Counted from the first letter of the stretch, positions 1 to 7,263 are shown. The stretch is 7,330 nucleotides of DNA from an uncultured Pseudomonadota bacterium (GCA_913057845.1 CAJXPC010000078.1:1-7330); one strand, 5' to 3'. Notes: generated from the letters alone by a model not told the origin. Translations and numbers: made by a program.

Positions 1-33
1 TCGTCGGCAGCGTCAGATGTGTATAAGAGACAG
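1..33 (+). other. Synthetic Nextera read-1 (i5-side) transposase adapter
   Basis: This is not biological sequence. The 33 bases match the Illumina Nextera read-1 adapter as I know it: a 14-base TCGTCGGCAGCGTC tail followed by the 19-base Tn5 mosaic end AGATGTGTATAAGAGACAG (15-33). The native insert begins at 34. The same adapter returns in reverse complement at the right end. It should be trimmed before annotation, and the mosaic end must not be read as a transposon terminus. Confidence 0.98.
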
Positions 34-1055
34 GCCATCTCTTTTACTATGTGCTGGGCACGGGCGACCGCGAGCCCATAACCAGGAACGATTACAACAG
101 AGTCTGAATTTCCCAACAGAAACGCGACATCATCAGCACTACCCGATTTAACAGGTCGCGCCTCTGCAGCTCCAGATTGCACACCCTCTTGGGCACCAAA
201 GCCGCCTAGAATCACACTAAAAAATGAACGATTCATGGCCTTACACATAATGTAAGAAAGAATCGCGCCGGAAGATCCAACCAAAGATCCGGCGATTATC
301 AACATTGAATTATTTAACGAGAACCCAATACCTGCAGCAGCCCAGCCAGAGTAGCTGTTCAACATTGACACGACAACCGGCATATCGGCCCCGCCGATGG
401 GGATAATAATCAGCACTCCTAGAACAAATGCAATCGCCATCATGAGGACAAAGGGTAGCCACTCCTGCGTGAGGAAGAACCATACGCCGCATGCCACCAT
501 TAAAATCGCCAGCACTAGATTTATGAGGTGCTGCCCTTTGAAGACAATAGGCGCACCTTGAAAAATCCGCAGCTTGTAGCTACCGGATAGTTTTCCGTAC
601 GCGATGACCGAACCAGAAAAGGTAATCGCACCGATAAATGTACCGACAAAAAGCTCGAACCGATTGCCTCCAGGGATGAGTCCATTAACTAACTCAATAC
701 CTAATGCAGTAGGTTCCGCGACTGCCGCTACCGCAATGAACACAGCAGACATACCTATCATAGAGTGCATGAATGCAACCAGTTCCGGCATCTTAGTCAT
801 CTCGACACGTTTAGCCATAAACGCACCCAGCCCACCACCAACAACCATACCTCCAAAAACATTGACCAAACCAGACTCGGACCCAACAGACAGCTTCACA
901 ATAAGCGCAACCGTGGTTACTACTGCGATCGCCATGCCGATCATCCCGAATGCGTTACCCATTCGTGATGTATTTGGATGAGACAGACCTTTAAGCGCCT
1001 GAATAAAACAAACCGAGGCAAGCAAATACAAAAGCACAACGATATTCATACTCAT
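34..1055 (-). CDS. pntB: NAD(P) transhydrogenase subunit beta, 3'-truncated by the fragment end
   Basis: Beta subunit of the proton-translocating nicotinamide nucleotide transhydrogenase, an inner-membrane enzyme that uses the proton gradient to drive NADH + NADP+ to NAD+ + NADPH. The reading frame stays open for 340 codons from ATG 1055-1053 into the adapter. The family is about 460 residues, so roughly the last 120, most of NADP(H)-binding domain III, are missing. Visible signatures are several hydrophobic helices (about 1-265), the membrane histidine in [12 protein letters not shown] (His97, equivalent to E. coli beta-His91), NSYSGWAAA at 233-241 (Asn233 equivalent to beta-Asn222), [19 protein letters not shown] at 260-278, and the nucleotide-binding [12 protein letters not shown] at 324-335. 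The start overlaps the pntA2 stop as ATGA, with GGAG 7 bases upstream, suggesting translational coupling. An in-frame ATG two codons later (1049) is a possible alternative. The truncation comes from the library and does not indicate a pseudogene. Confidence 0.95.
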
Positions 1056-1369
1056 TTTGCAGCTCCATCAGCAAGTTTCTTTGGTTTCTTTTTGAACATT
1101 TCGAGCATACGTTTCGTGACTAAAAATCCACCAACGACGTTAACAGAAGCCAGAGCAACTGCAGCTACACCCATTACCTGCCCTAGCAAAGTTTCAGTCA
1201 TCGCTGCGGCCAGCATAGCCCCGACAATCACTATGGCTGATATTGCATTAGTGACTGACATCAAAGGGGTATGCAGCGCTGGGGTGACATTCCACACCAC
1301 GTGATATCCGACATATATGGCGAGCACAAAAATAATGAGATTGATAATGGTCGGATTAATTAACTCCAT
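1052..1369 (-). CDS. pntA2: NAD(P) transhydrogenase subunit alpha part 2 (membrane part of split alpha chain)
   Basis: Small membrane subunit of the proton-translocating transhydrogenase, also called PntAB; it corresponds to the C-terminal transmembrane segment of the fused E. coli PntA. From ATG 1369 it is 105 residues, normal for this family. Three hydrophobic helices are evident: around [19 protein letters not shown], around [17 protein letters not shown], and around [20 protein letters not shown]. They are followed by a basic cytoplasmic tail, [13 protein letters not shown]. The segment [23 protein letters not shown] is the strongly conserved family signature. The frame could open at TTG 1387, but AGGGAG lies 7 bases before ATG 1369 and family members begin close to MELINPTI, so ATG 1369 is chosen. 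The gene starts 26 bases after the pntA1 stop and its TGA overlaps the pntB ATG, so the three genes form one operon. Split alpha chains are typical of many alpha- and gammaproteobacteria. Confidence 0.95.
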   Translation of the reverse strand: MELINPTIINLIIFVLAIYVGYHVVWNVTPALHTPLMSVTNAISAIVIVGAMLAAAMTETLLGQVMGVAAVALASVNVVGGFLVTKRMLEMFKKKPKKLADGAAK

Positions 1370-1395
1370 CTGGTGACTCCCTATCAAAAAATATT

Positions 1396-2508
1396 TTAAC
1401 TAGAATGCGACGACACCAAAGTGCCGGATACAACTTCATCTTCCAAATTCAATTCGAAGGCTCCAGTGTCTTTGTTGACAACTAACTCCATAAAATTCAG
1501 CAAGTTTCTCGAGTATAAGGCGCTTGCATCTGACGCCACGCCCGATGGAATATTAACCGATCCAATTAAGATCACGCCATGCTGCTCCGTTGTTTCGTTA
1601 GAGTGCGTTAGGGGGCAGTTCCCCCCTTGCTCTGCTGCCATATCTACAATCACCGACCCGGTTTTCATAGACTTAACCATCTCCTCAGTGACAAGAATCG
1701 GTGCTGGCCTGCCGGGTATAAGAGCTGTTGTGATCACAATATCCGCCTGCTCTAATCTTTTAGCGATTAACTCTGCCTGGCGCTTTTTATAATCATCACT
1801 CATCTCTTTGGCGTACCCGCCTTCACCTTTCGCGAGATCCTGTTCCTCTTCAGTTAACGGAACCTCAATAAACTTCGCACCCAGCGATTCCACTTGTTCT
1901 TTTGTTTCAGGCCTGACATCAGTCGCCTCAACAACCGCACCCAAACGTTTTGCAGTGGCAATAGCCTGAAGGCCGGCAACACCCACACCCATAACAACCA
2001 CTCGCGCCGCTTTGATAGTTCCGGCCGCAGTCATTAACATAGGCATAATCTTTTGATAAGCGTTCGCAGCCATCAAAACGGCTTTATATCCCGCCAAGTT
2101 GGCCTGTGACGATAGTACGTCCATTGACTGAGCTCGTGAAATTCGCGGCAACCGTTCCATAGCAAAGCCTATGACCCCAGCGTCTTTCAGACGCCGAATC
2201 GCAGATTCGCTGTGAGGCTGTAAGAGCCCAATCAAAACTTGGCCTCTTTTTAACATTGCGGCCTCGCCCTCATTCGGACTTTGAACCTTAAGTACGATCT
2301 CTGCACGTTCATAGATCTCCGCCGCACCAGCAATCAATGTCGCGCCGGCTGCCTCGTAATCACCGTCTGGGAAGAACGAATTTAGACCGGCCCCCTTTTG
2401 AACTAAGACTTGATGAAGACCTTTGGATACAAATTTTTTGACCGTCTCAGGTGTTGCGGCAACACGGTTCTCACCGTCTAGTATCTCAGCTGGAATTCCA
2501 ATTAACAT
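1396..2508 (-). CDS. pntA1: NAD(P) transhydrogenase subunit alpha part 1 (NAD(H)-binding domain I)
   Basis: Soluble NAD(H)-binding subunit (domain I, also called PntAA) of the proton-translocating transhydrogenase, about 370 residues as expected for the split form. It binds NADH on the cytoplasmic face and transfers hydride to NADP+ in domain III of PntB. Visible signatures are the N-terminal [21 protein letters not shown] (residues 3-23, shared with alanine dehydrogenase), [20 protein letters not shown] (about 122-141, the nucleotide-contacting loop), and the Rossmann fold [21 protein letters not shown] (about 170-190) with GVGVAG. The acidic residue in [12 protein letters not shown] (about D197) is the expected NAD-specificity determinant. 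[11 protein letters not shown] and [13 protein letters not shown] follow. TTG 2511 lies one codon upstream, but ATG 2508 with AGGAAGGA 9 bases before it is preferred. It is the first gene of pntA1-pntA2-pntB, divergent from mutL. Confidence 0.96.
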   Translation of the reverse strand: MLIGIPAEILDGENRVAATPETVKKFVSKGLHQVLVQKGAGLNSFFPDGDYEAAGATLIAGAAEIYERAEIVLKVQSPNEGEAAMLKRGQVLIGLLQPHSESAIRRLKDAGVIGFAMERLPRISRAQSMDVLSSQANLAGYKAVLMAANAYQKIMPMLMTAAGTIKAARVVVMGVGVAGLQAIATAKRLGAVVEATDVRPETKEQVESLGAKFIEVPLTEEEQDLAKGEGGYAKEMSDDYKKRQAELIAKRLEQADIVITTALIPGRPAPILVTEEMVKSMKTGSVIVDMAAEQGGNCPLTHSNETTEQHGVILIGSVNIPSGVASDASALYSRNLLNFMELVVNKDTGAFELNLEDEVVSGTLVSSHSS

Positions 2509-2601
2509 CAATAAACATCCTTCCTATTGTCATTGGGATGAAATTACTTAAAACTTAAGCCAGAATGGAATGAGTGCAAGAGATATCTCTGGGAAGTAAA
2601 C

Positions 2602-2631
2602 ATTATAATTCATCCAATCAATTTGATTCAA
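2602..2631 (-). promoter_or_regulatory. Candidate promoter of the pntA1-pntA2-pntB operon
   Basis: On the minus strand a TTGAAT box (plus-strand 2626-2631) lies 18 bases from a perfect TATAAT (plus-strand 2602-2607), a plausible sigma-70-type pair. Transcription would start near 2595, giving a leader of about 85 bases before ATG 2508. The -35 element lies within a near-palindrome, TTTGATTCAAA (2622-2632). The assignment rests on consensus match and position only. Confidence 0.45.
2604..2609 (+). promoter_or_regulatory. Candidate -10 element for mutL
   Basis: TATAAT on the plus strand, overlapping the minus-strand -10 because ATTATAAT (2602-2609) is its own reverse complement. No good -35 is seen at 16-18 bases upstream (AGATAT is at 2581-2586), so the promoter may be weak or activator-dependent. 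A 12-base perfect palindrome, AGAGATATCTCT (2579-2590), lies in the spacer region and could be an operator. Predicted transcription would start near 2616, about 67 bases before the mutL ATG. Confidence 0.35.
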
Positions 2632-2682
2632 ATTCTACATGAAGGGAAAATTAGTCGTTCAAAATCTGTACCATCAGACACC

Positions 2683-4491
2683 ATGCCCAACATCAAACCA
2701 TTACCTGACATTCTGATCAGCCAAATAGCCGCTGGCGAAGTCGTAGAACGTCCCTCATCTGCATTAAAAGAACTGATTGAGAATAGTATTGACTCAGGCG
2801 CTGAAGAAATTAATATTTCGATCGTCGAAGGAGGGATAAGAGAAATTAGAGTTTCAGATAATGGCCCGGGCATCCCACTGAGTGAAATCAAGCTGGCATT
2901 GTCTCGACATGCCACCAGCAAAATTAGTGAACTAACCGATTTAGAATCGATTTGTAGCCTTGGATTCCGAGGAGAGGCATTGGCGTCGATAGCGTCAGTG
3001 TCTCAGCTTAACCTCTCTAGCAAACACTCAAGTGACGACCATGCTTGGGAAATAAGTGCTGACGGGGGGCGCGTATCAGAGCCCAAACCATCAGCACTAG
3101 CTATTGGAAGCGTTGTAACGGTATCAAACCTCTACTTCAATACGCCAGCAAGGAAGAAGTTTCTTCGCTCACCAAACACTGAATATGGGCACTGTGATGA
3201 GGTTTACAAACAAGCAGCACTAGCAAACCCAACAATCCGCTTCTCCATCACACACAATGGCAAGCCTCGACGAAGAGCCCAGGCTGACGTGGTTGACATG
3301 CGAATTCAAGAAACATTGGGGTCCGAGTTAACAGATACCAGCATTTGGATCAATGAAGGAAGCGAAGCCTTATCCATAAAAGGATTGATCCAACAGCCCG
3401 CTTATGACGCCAAAAATAAAGACACACAATATCTCTTTATAAACGGACGATTCGTTCGAGACCGAGTGATATCCCATGCTATAAGACAAGCGTTTAATGA
3501 CGTTCTACACCATGGGAAATCAATCTCTTACGTTTTATTTGTCCAAATCGACCCAAGCTTAGTGGACGTAAACGTACATCCAAGAAAAACAGAAGTACGA
3601 TTTCGCGAGTCTCAAGCGATGCACCAATTTGTTTTTCACGCAATCGAAAAAAAATTGTCATCTGGCGAACGGCTACCGCATAAAAATATACACTCATTCT
3701 TTACAGATAATGCGGGGCCAGAAGGCTCTCAACAGTCATTCTCCCAAACCAATCTGAGATTGTCCGAGAGGTATGCCCAGAGCCCGGCTTCTGGGTTTAG
3801 CGGCTCAGAACTGACGCTTGGTGGTATCGAAGGACCAGATGCCCCGAAACAGCACGATCCAAAGGATATATCTAACTGGAGTCAATCCGACGAAAACATT
3901 GAAAACAAATACCCCTTAGGTTTTGCCCTCGCACAACTGAGTGGCGTATACATTCTTGCGCAAAACCAAGATGGCTTAATCATTGTTGATATGCATGCGG
4001 CTCACGAACGCATCGTATACGAACACCTTAAAACAGCACTAGAATTGAAAAAAATACCCAAGCAATCCCTTCTAATCCCTATCAATGTAACTGTTAGCCT
4101 CGCCCAAATGGCAGTACTCCATGAAAATGAGGCCCTACTGAATACACTTGGTTTTGAATTTTCGACATCTGGCCCAGAGAGCGTAGCCATAAGATCTATT
4201 CCATCCTTTCTGGAGCAAGGAAAGGTTTCAGAGTTGATGCTCAACGTCATTAAAGACATCGTTGATTACGGAGGCTCACGCGTATTAGAGGAACATCGCA
4301 ACGAAATTTTATCGACACTCGCATGTCACTCAGCGGTTCGTGCCAATCGAAAACTTACGAATGAGGAAATGAATCACTTACTGCGAGATATGGAGCAGAC
4401 TGAACGATCAGATCAATGCAATCATGGCCGACCTACTTGGTTTCAGATTTCATTATCTGAACTCGACCATCGATTCATGCGCGGCCAATAG
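2683..4491 (+). CDS. mutL: DNA mismatch repair protein MutL, endonuclease-type
   Basis: MutL couples mismatch recognition by MutS to strand removal. From ATG 2683 it has 602 residues, typical for MutL. The N-terminal GHKL ATPase is intact: QIAAGEVVERP (14-24), KELIENSIDSGA (Glu30 and Asn34, matching E. coli E29 and N33), DNGPGI (Asp59), RHATSKI, LGFRGEAL (93-100), then FNTPARKKFL and VDVNVHPRKTEVRF closing the ATPase/transducer region. A variable linker follows. The C-terminal dimerisation domain carries DMHAAHERIVYE (436-447), fitting D-x-H-A-x2-E-x4-E of nuclease-active MutL, then ACHSAVRAN (547-555) and QCNHGRPTW (578-586), the other metal-site motifs, and ends in MRGQ. It therefore probably nicks DNA itself without MutH. 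The frame is open upstream to TTG 2623, but homology supports ATG 2683, although no clear ribosome-binding site precedes it. miaA follows after 37 bases. Confidence 0.97.
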   Translation: MPNIKPLPDILISQIAAGEVVERPSSALKELIENSIDSGAEEINISIVEGGIREIRVSDNGPGIPLSEIKLALSRHATSKISELTDLESICSLGFRGEALASIASVSQLNLSSKHSSDDHAWEISADGGRVSEPKPSALAIGSVVTVSNLYFNTPARKKFLRSPNTEYGHCDEVYKQAALANPTIRFSITHNGKPRRRAQADVVDMRIQETLGSELTDTSIWINEGSEALSIKGLIQQPAYDAKNKDTQYLFINGRFVRDRVISHAIRQAFNDVLHHGKSISYVLFVQIDPSLVDVNVHPRKTEVRFRESQAMHQFVFHAIEKKLSSGERLPHKNIHSFFTDNAGPEGSQQSFSQTNLRLSERYAQSPASGFSGSELTLGGIEGPDAPKQHDPKDISNWSQSDENIENKYPLGFALAQLSGVYILAQNQDGLIIVDMHAAHERIVYEHLKTALELKKIPKQSLLIPINVTVSLAQMAVLHENEALLNTLGFEFSTSGPESVAIRSIPSFLEQGKVSELMLNVIKDIVDYGGSRVLEEHRNEILSTLACHSAVRANRKLTNEEMNHLLRDMEQTERSDQCNHGRPTWFQISLSELDHRFMRGQ

Positions 4492-4528
4492 TCGGCTCAT
4501 TTCAGAACCGCTCAGCAAATACTTCAAG

Positions 4529-5470
4529 ATGAATGAGGAAAGCTTAACCCACGCAATTTGTCTCTTAGGTCCTACAGCGACAGGAAAAACAGACATATGT
4601 CTCGAGCTTGCCCAACACTTACCAATCGAGGTCATCAGCGTGGACTCAGCCCTCGTTTATCGCGATATGAATATCGGCACAGCAAAACCAGAGTTGGATG
4701 CACTATCGCAATGCCCGCACCACTTAATAAACATTATTGATCCAAATGAGTACTATTCGGCCGCACAATTCAAGGTCGACGCAGAAAACTTAGCGAAGAA
4801 AATCAAAAGTCGCGGAGCAATCCCAGTTTTTGCTGGTGGCACCATGATGTATTACAAGGCCCTCAAGGACGGATTAAACCAATTACCTGTCCGAGATGCC
4901 GACATTCGTAAAGAGATAGACCTAGAGGCTAAGCAGCATGGATGGCCTCACATCCATGAAAAATTAAAAAAAATAGATCCTGAGACAGCAAAGCGACTCA
5001 ATCCAAACGATTCACAAAGAATTCAACGTGCGATGGAGGTATTCAATATAACGGGTGAACCAATGAGCAAGTTGCTTGACGCCACTATTTCAAACCAAAC
5101 AACTATCAAAACAATCGATATTGCCCTTGTGCCTGAATCAAGATCAAGATTGCATGAACATATTGGTCTTCGATTTAAGAAAATGATTACTATGGGCCTC
5201 ATCGAAGAAGTCGTTCAACTCAAGAAAACCTGGGATTTATCACTAGAGATGCCTTCGATGCGCTGCGTTGGCTATCGTCAAGTGTGGGAGTTCCTAGAGG
5301 GCAAGTATGACGAACAAGCCCTGATCGATAAAGGTAGTGCTGCCACGCGTCAGCTGGCTAAAAGACAGCTCACTTGGCTACGCAGCTTTTCAATCAAACA
5401 TGTACTCGACCCATACTCACAAAACACCAGGACTCAAATTCAAAGACTGGTTGAAACTCTCACAAGTTGA
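4529..5470 (+). CDS. miaA: tRNA dimethylallyltransferase (A37 isopentenyltransferase)
   Basis: MiaA transfers the dimethylallyl group from DMAPP to N6 of adenosine 37 in tRNAs reading UNN codons, the first step toward ms2i6A, which stabilises codon-anticodon pairing. From ATG 4529 it has 313 residues, close to E. coli MiaA (316). Motifs in order: P-loop GPTATGKT (14-21), ISVDSALVYRDMNIGTAKP (36-54, with Asp39 in the active site), HHLINIIDP, GGTMMYYKAL (103-112), MGLIEEV, SMRCVGYRQVW (243-253) and RQLAKRQLTWLRS near the C terminus. The frame extends upstream to ATG 4424 inside mutL, but those 35 residues have no MiaA similarity, so the internal ATG is preferred. Its ribosome-binding site is weak, and translation may depend on coupling to mutL, 37 bases upstream. 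The mutL-miaA order is common in gammaproteobacteria; the usual next gene, hfq, is absent and convergent xseA follows. Confidence 0.96.
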   Translation: MNEESLTHAICLLGPTATGKTDICLELAQHLPIEVISVDSALVYRDMNIGTAKPELDALSQCPHHLINIIDPNEYYSAAQFKVDAENLAKKIKSRGAIPVFAGGTMMYYKALKDGLNQLPVRDADIRKEIDLEAKQHGWPHIHEKLKKIDPETAKRLNPNDSQRIQRAMEVFNITGEPMSKLLDATISNQTTIKTIDIALVPESRSRLHEHIGLRFKKMITMGLIEEVVQLKKTWDLSLEMPSMRCVGYRQVWEFLEGKYDEQALIDKGSAATRQLAKRQLTWLRSFSIKHVLDPYSQNTRTQIQRLVETLTS

Positions 5471-5471
5471 A

Positions 5472-6815
5472 TCACGAATCACGCGAACGCTTTGCCGCAA
5501 CCCAGGCCTCCAGTTCACCATCCTGTAGTTGCACAGTCATCTGATCGTCAATTGCTATGAGTTTGGTACTGCGCAGAATGTCACCTTTCTTGTTTCTAAC
5601 GATTGCGTAACCTCTTGATAAGACGTGCTCAGGATCGAGGTGAGACAGGCTACTATTCAATCCTGACAAGCGACCTTGGAACTGATTAAGGGTAGCGACC
5701 ATTCCTCGATGTATGCGTTTTTGCCAATCCTGAATCAACTCCAATGAGTGTGCCCCATCGGGTCGCGCTCGACGCAACTCCACCCCAACCGTCGTTACAC
5801 GAAATTCTTGGTGGCGCAACAAACGATGAACAAGCCCGTTCATTCTTGTTGCGATGCGATTGAGCTCTATCGCGTAAAGAGCGTTCCGTTTTCCTGGATG
5901 AATGAGTCGACGGTTCAAGTAATCAAGTTGTTGCTGTCTGACGTCAATTTTTCCTCTGATCTTTTTAACCAACCCACCCAGAAGCCTTTTTAGCTCACGA
6001 TTTACATCATTAACAGAATAAACCACAGCACTGGCGGCCGCGGTTGGAGTGGGAGCACGATAGTCAGAAACGAAATCAACCAGAGTTGTATCAGTTTCGT
6101 GTCCCACGCCTGAAACAACAGGAATAGGGCAACAGGCAATTGCTCGAACCAATTCTTCAGAATTGAACTCCCATAAGTCTTCGAGACTACCTCCTCCTCG
6201 ACAGATAATCAGCACATCAACTTCCAATCGCTCAACAGCTGATGACACAGCATCTGCGAGTTTCTTGCCTGCGCCGACACCTTGCACTGGGGAGTGATAG
6301 ATGATCACCGGCACACCGGGCGCACGATCAGCCAACGTTTTACAAACATCACGAAGGGCAGCTGCGTCTTTAGAAGTAACAACTCCAATTTTTCTTGGGA
6401 AACGTGGCAATGGCTTCTTCTTACTCGCGTCAAATAACCCCTCGGCCGAGAGTTTTCTTTTTTGTTCTTCATAGAGAGCAAATAATCTACCTAAACCAGA
6501 CTTGCGAATAGATTGGGCAATTAATTGAAACTCTCCTCGCTTCTCAAACATCGAAGGAGTCGCTAACAATTCAACCTCAATACCATCCGTAATTTCAAAA
6601 TCAGCCTGAACCATTCGAGAGCGGAATAACACGCAACGAGCTTGGCTCGAATCGTCCTTCAGGGAAAAGTAACAGTGGCCAGAGGCTGCTCGAACAAAAT
6701 TCGATATTTCTCCTCTTACCCATATCTCTGGAAAATGTCTTTCAATCAGAGATTTAATCGTTCTCGTGACTTGAGACACGGACAATACTTCAGATTGGCT
6801 ATGCAACTCACTCAT
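5472..6815 (-). CDS. xseA: Exodeoxyribonuclease VII large subunit
   Basis: Catalytic subunit of exonuclease VII, which with several copies of XseB degrades single-stranded DNA from both ends to short oligonucleotides and acts in mismatch repair and damage tolerance. It has 447 residues, close to E. coli XseA (456). An N-terminal OB fold includes EIWVRGEISNF (30-40), ASGHCYFSLKDD (44-55) and QARCVLFRSR. The nuclease domain starts near FPRKIGVVTSKDAAALRDV (139-157) and has RGGGSLEDLWEFN (206-218), GVGHETD (236-242) and RAPTPTAAA (253-261). Asp156, Arg206, His239 and Asp242 align with the essential E. coli residues D155, R205, H238 and D241. A helical, XseB-binding region follows, then LSRGYAIVRN near the C terminus. 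The start ATG 6815 has only a weak AGG upstream. xseB is not adjacent. The stop is separated from the miaA stop by one base. Confidence 0.97.
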   Translation of the reverse strand: MSELHSQSEVLSVSQVTRTIKSLIERHFPEIWVRGEISNFVRAASGHCYFSLKDDSSQARCVLFRSRMVQADFEITDGIEVELLATPSMFEKRGEFQLIAQSIRKSGLGRLFALYEEQKRKLSAEGLFDASKKKPLPRFPRKIGVVTSKDAAALRDVCKTLADRAPGVPVIIYHSPVQGVGAGKKLADAVSSAVERLEVDVLIICRGGGSLEDLWEFNSEELVRAIACCPIPVVSGVGHETDTTLVDFVSDYRAPTPTAAASAVVYSVNDVNRELKRLLGGLVKKIRGKIDVRQQQLDYLNRRLIHPGKRNALYAIELNRIATRMNGLVHRLLRHQEFRVTTVGVELRRARPDGAHSLELIQDWQKRIHRGMVATLNQFQGRLSGLNSSLSHLDPEHVLSRGYAIVRNKKGDILRSTKLIAIDDQMTVQLQDGELEAWVAAKRSRDS

Positions 6816-6881
6816 TTGGAGGCCTAAAACATTTCATTTTGAAAATTTAAAGGACATATCGTAACGGAAAATTCTATGGAC

Positions 6882-6936
6882 AAAAAACCACTGGGTTTGT
6901 TAACCCATTGACAACCAAAGAATTTTTTCCTGTCAA
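6882..6936 (-). promoter_or_regulatory. Tandem stem-loops with T-run in the presumed xseA leader
   Basis: Read on the minus strand, the inverted repeat TTGACA-N17-TGTCAA (6936-6908) is followed directly by a 6-bp stem with a 4-base loop, TGGGTT-AACA-AACCCA (6907-6892), then GTGG and six Ts (6887-6882). A competing 5-bp stem, AAACC-CAGT-GGTTT, would end right at the T-run. This resembles an attenuator or a weak intrinsic terminator, about 70 bases before the xseA ATG. The stems are short, so function is uncertain. Confidence 0.3.
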
Positions 6937-7042
6937 GTAGTCCACAACGGTCATGTTTCTGTAAAAAATCATTAATAAACACAGCCTTAACAATGAAAAA
7001 TCCATAAATATATGATTTTTATGGGAATTAATTGCTATGAAC

Positions 7043-7071
7043 TCTATATATTCCGAAAACGATTGATTCAA
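7043..7071 (-). promoter_or_regulatory. Candidate xseA promoter
   Basis: On the minus strand TTGAAT (plus-strand 7066-7071) is separated by 17 bases from TATAGA (plus-strand 7043-7048), each matching the sigma-70 consensus at four of six positions. Transcription would start near 7036 and leave a leader of about 220 bases containing the stem-loops at 6882-6936. A closer promoter cannot be excluded. Confidence 0.3.
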
Positions 7072-7101
7072 CACCAGGTTATAACTAATTAGCGAGTAGA
7101 A

Positions 7102-7122
7102 TTACCCACAAACTTATCCACA
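7102..7122 (+). promoter_or_regulatory. Direct pair of DnaA boxes
   Basis: TTATCCACA at 7114-7122 is a perfect DnaA-box consensus, and TTACCCACA at 7102-7110 differs by one base. Both face the same way and start 12 bases apart, about one helical turn, which would favour cooperative binding. A weaker third match, TAGTCCACA (two mismatches), lies at 6938-6946 in the same orientation. They sit in the control region upstream of xseA and of a possible divergent gene, so DnaA could regulate one or both. Box identity follows from the consensus; binding is inferred. Confidence 0.6.
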
Positions 7123-7263
7123 GAGCGAATTTAAAAGCAATACGGAAGTTAACGGCTATAGGGTAACGCGTACATATTACTAAAATATGCAACGTTGAAC
7201 TTGCTGGCAATTCCCCCGACGTTTAAAGTGGGACCATACGTAACTAGTACTCAAGGGTTTATC

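Noticed and set aside
604..981. 125-codon plus-strand open frame
   Set aside because: It lies antisense within pntB, whose minus-strand frame has clear transhydrogenase motifs throughout; this is a shadow frame. The 978-1304 frame over pntB/pntA2 and the 1421-1792 frame over pntA1 are rejected for the same reason.
4424..4528. 35-residue N-terminal extension of MiaA starting inside mutL
   Set aside because: The extension is encoded by the conserved mutL C-terminal region in another frame, has no MiaA features, and the internal ATG 4529 gives the standard family length.
5455..5500. Bidirectional terminator between miaA and xseA
   Set aside because: I see no GC-rich stem followed by a T-run around the junction; the AATCACG direct repeat (5470-5483) cannot form a hairpin.
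6874..7074. 66-codon minus-strand frame upstream of xseA
   Set aside because: No recognisable domain or ribosome-binding site, composition follows the AT-rich intergenic DNA, and it overlaps stem-loops and promoter-like elements.
6892..7122. Chromosomal replication origin (oriC)
   Set aside because: Only two good DnaA boxes are seen, and the neighbours (xseA, miaA, mutL) are not typical origin neighbours such as dnaA, dnaN, mnmG or rpmH. A regulatory role is the simpler reading.
7187..7202. PurR operator ahead of a putative guaB (GCAACGTTG region)
   Set aside because: The central CAACGTTG is an 8-base palindrome, but the spacing does not fit the PurR consensus and the second half-site fails.
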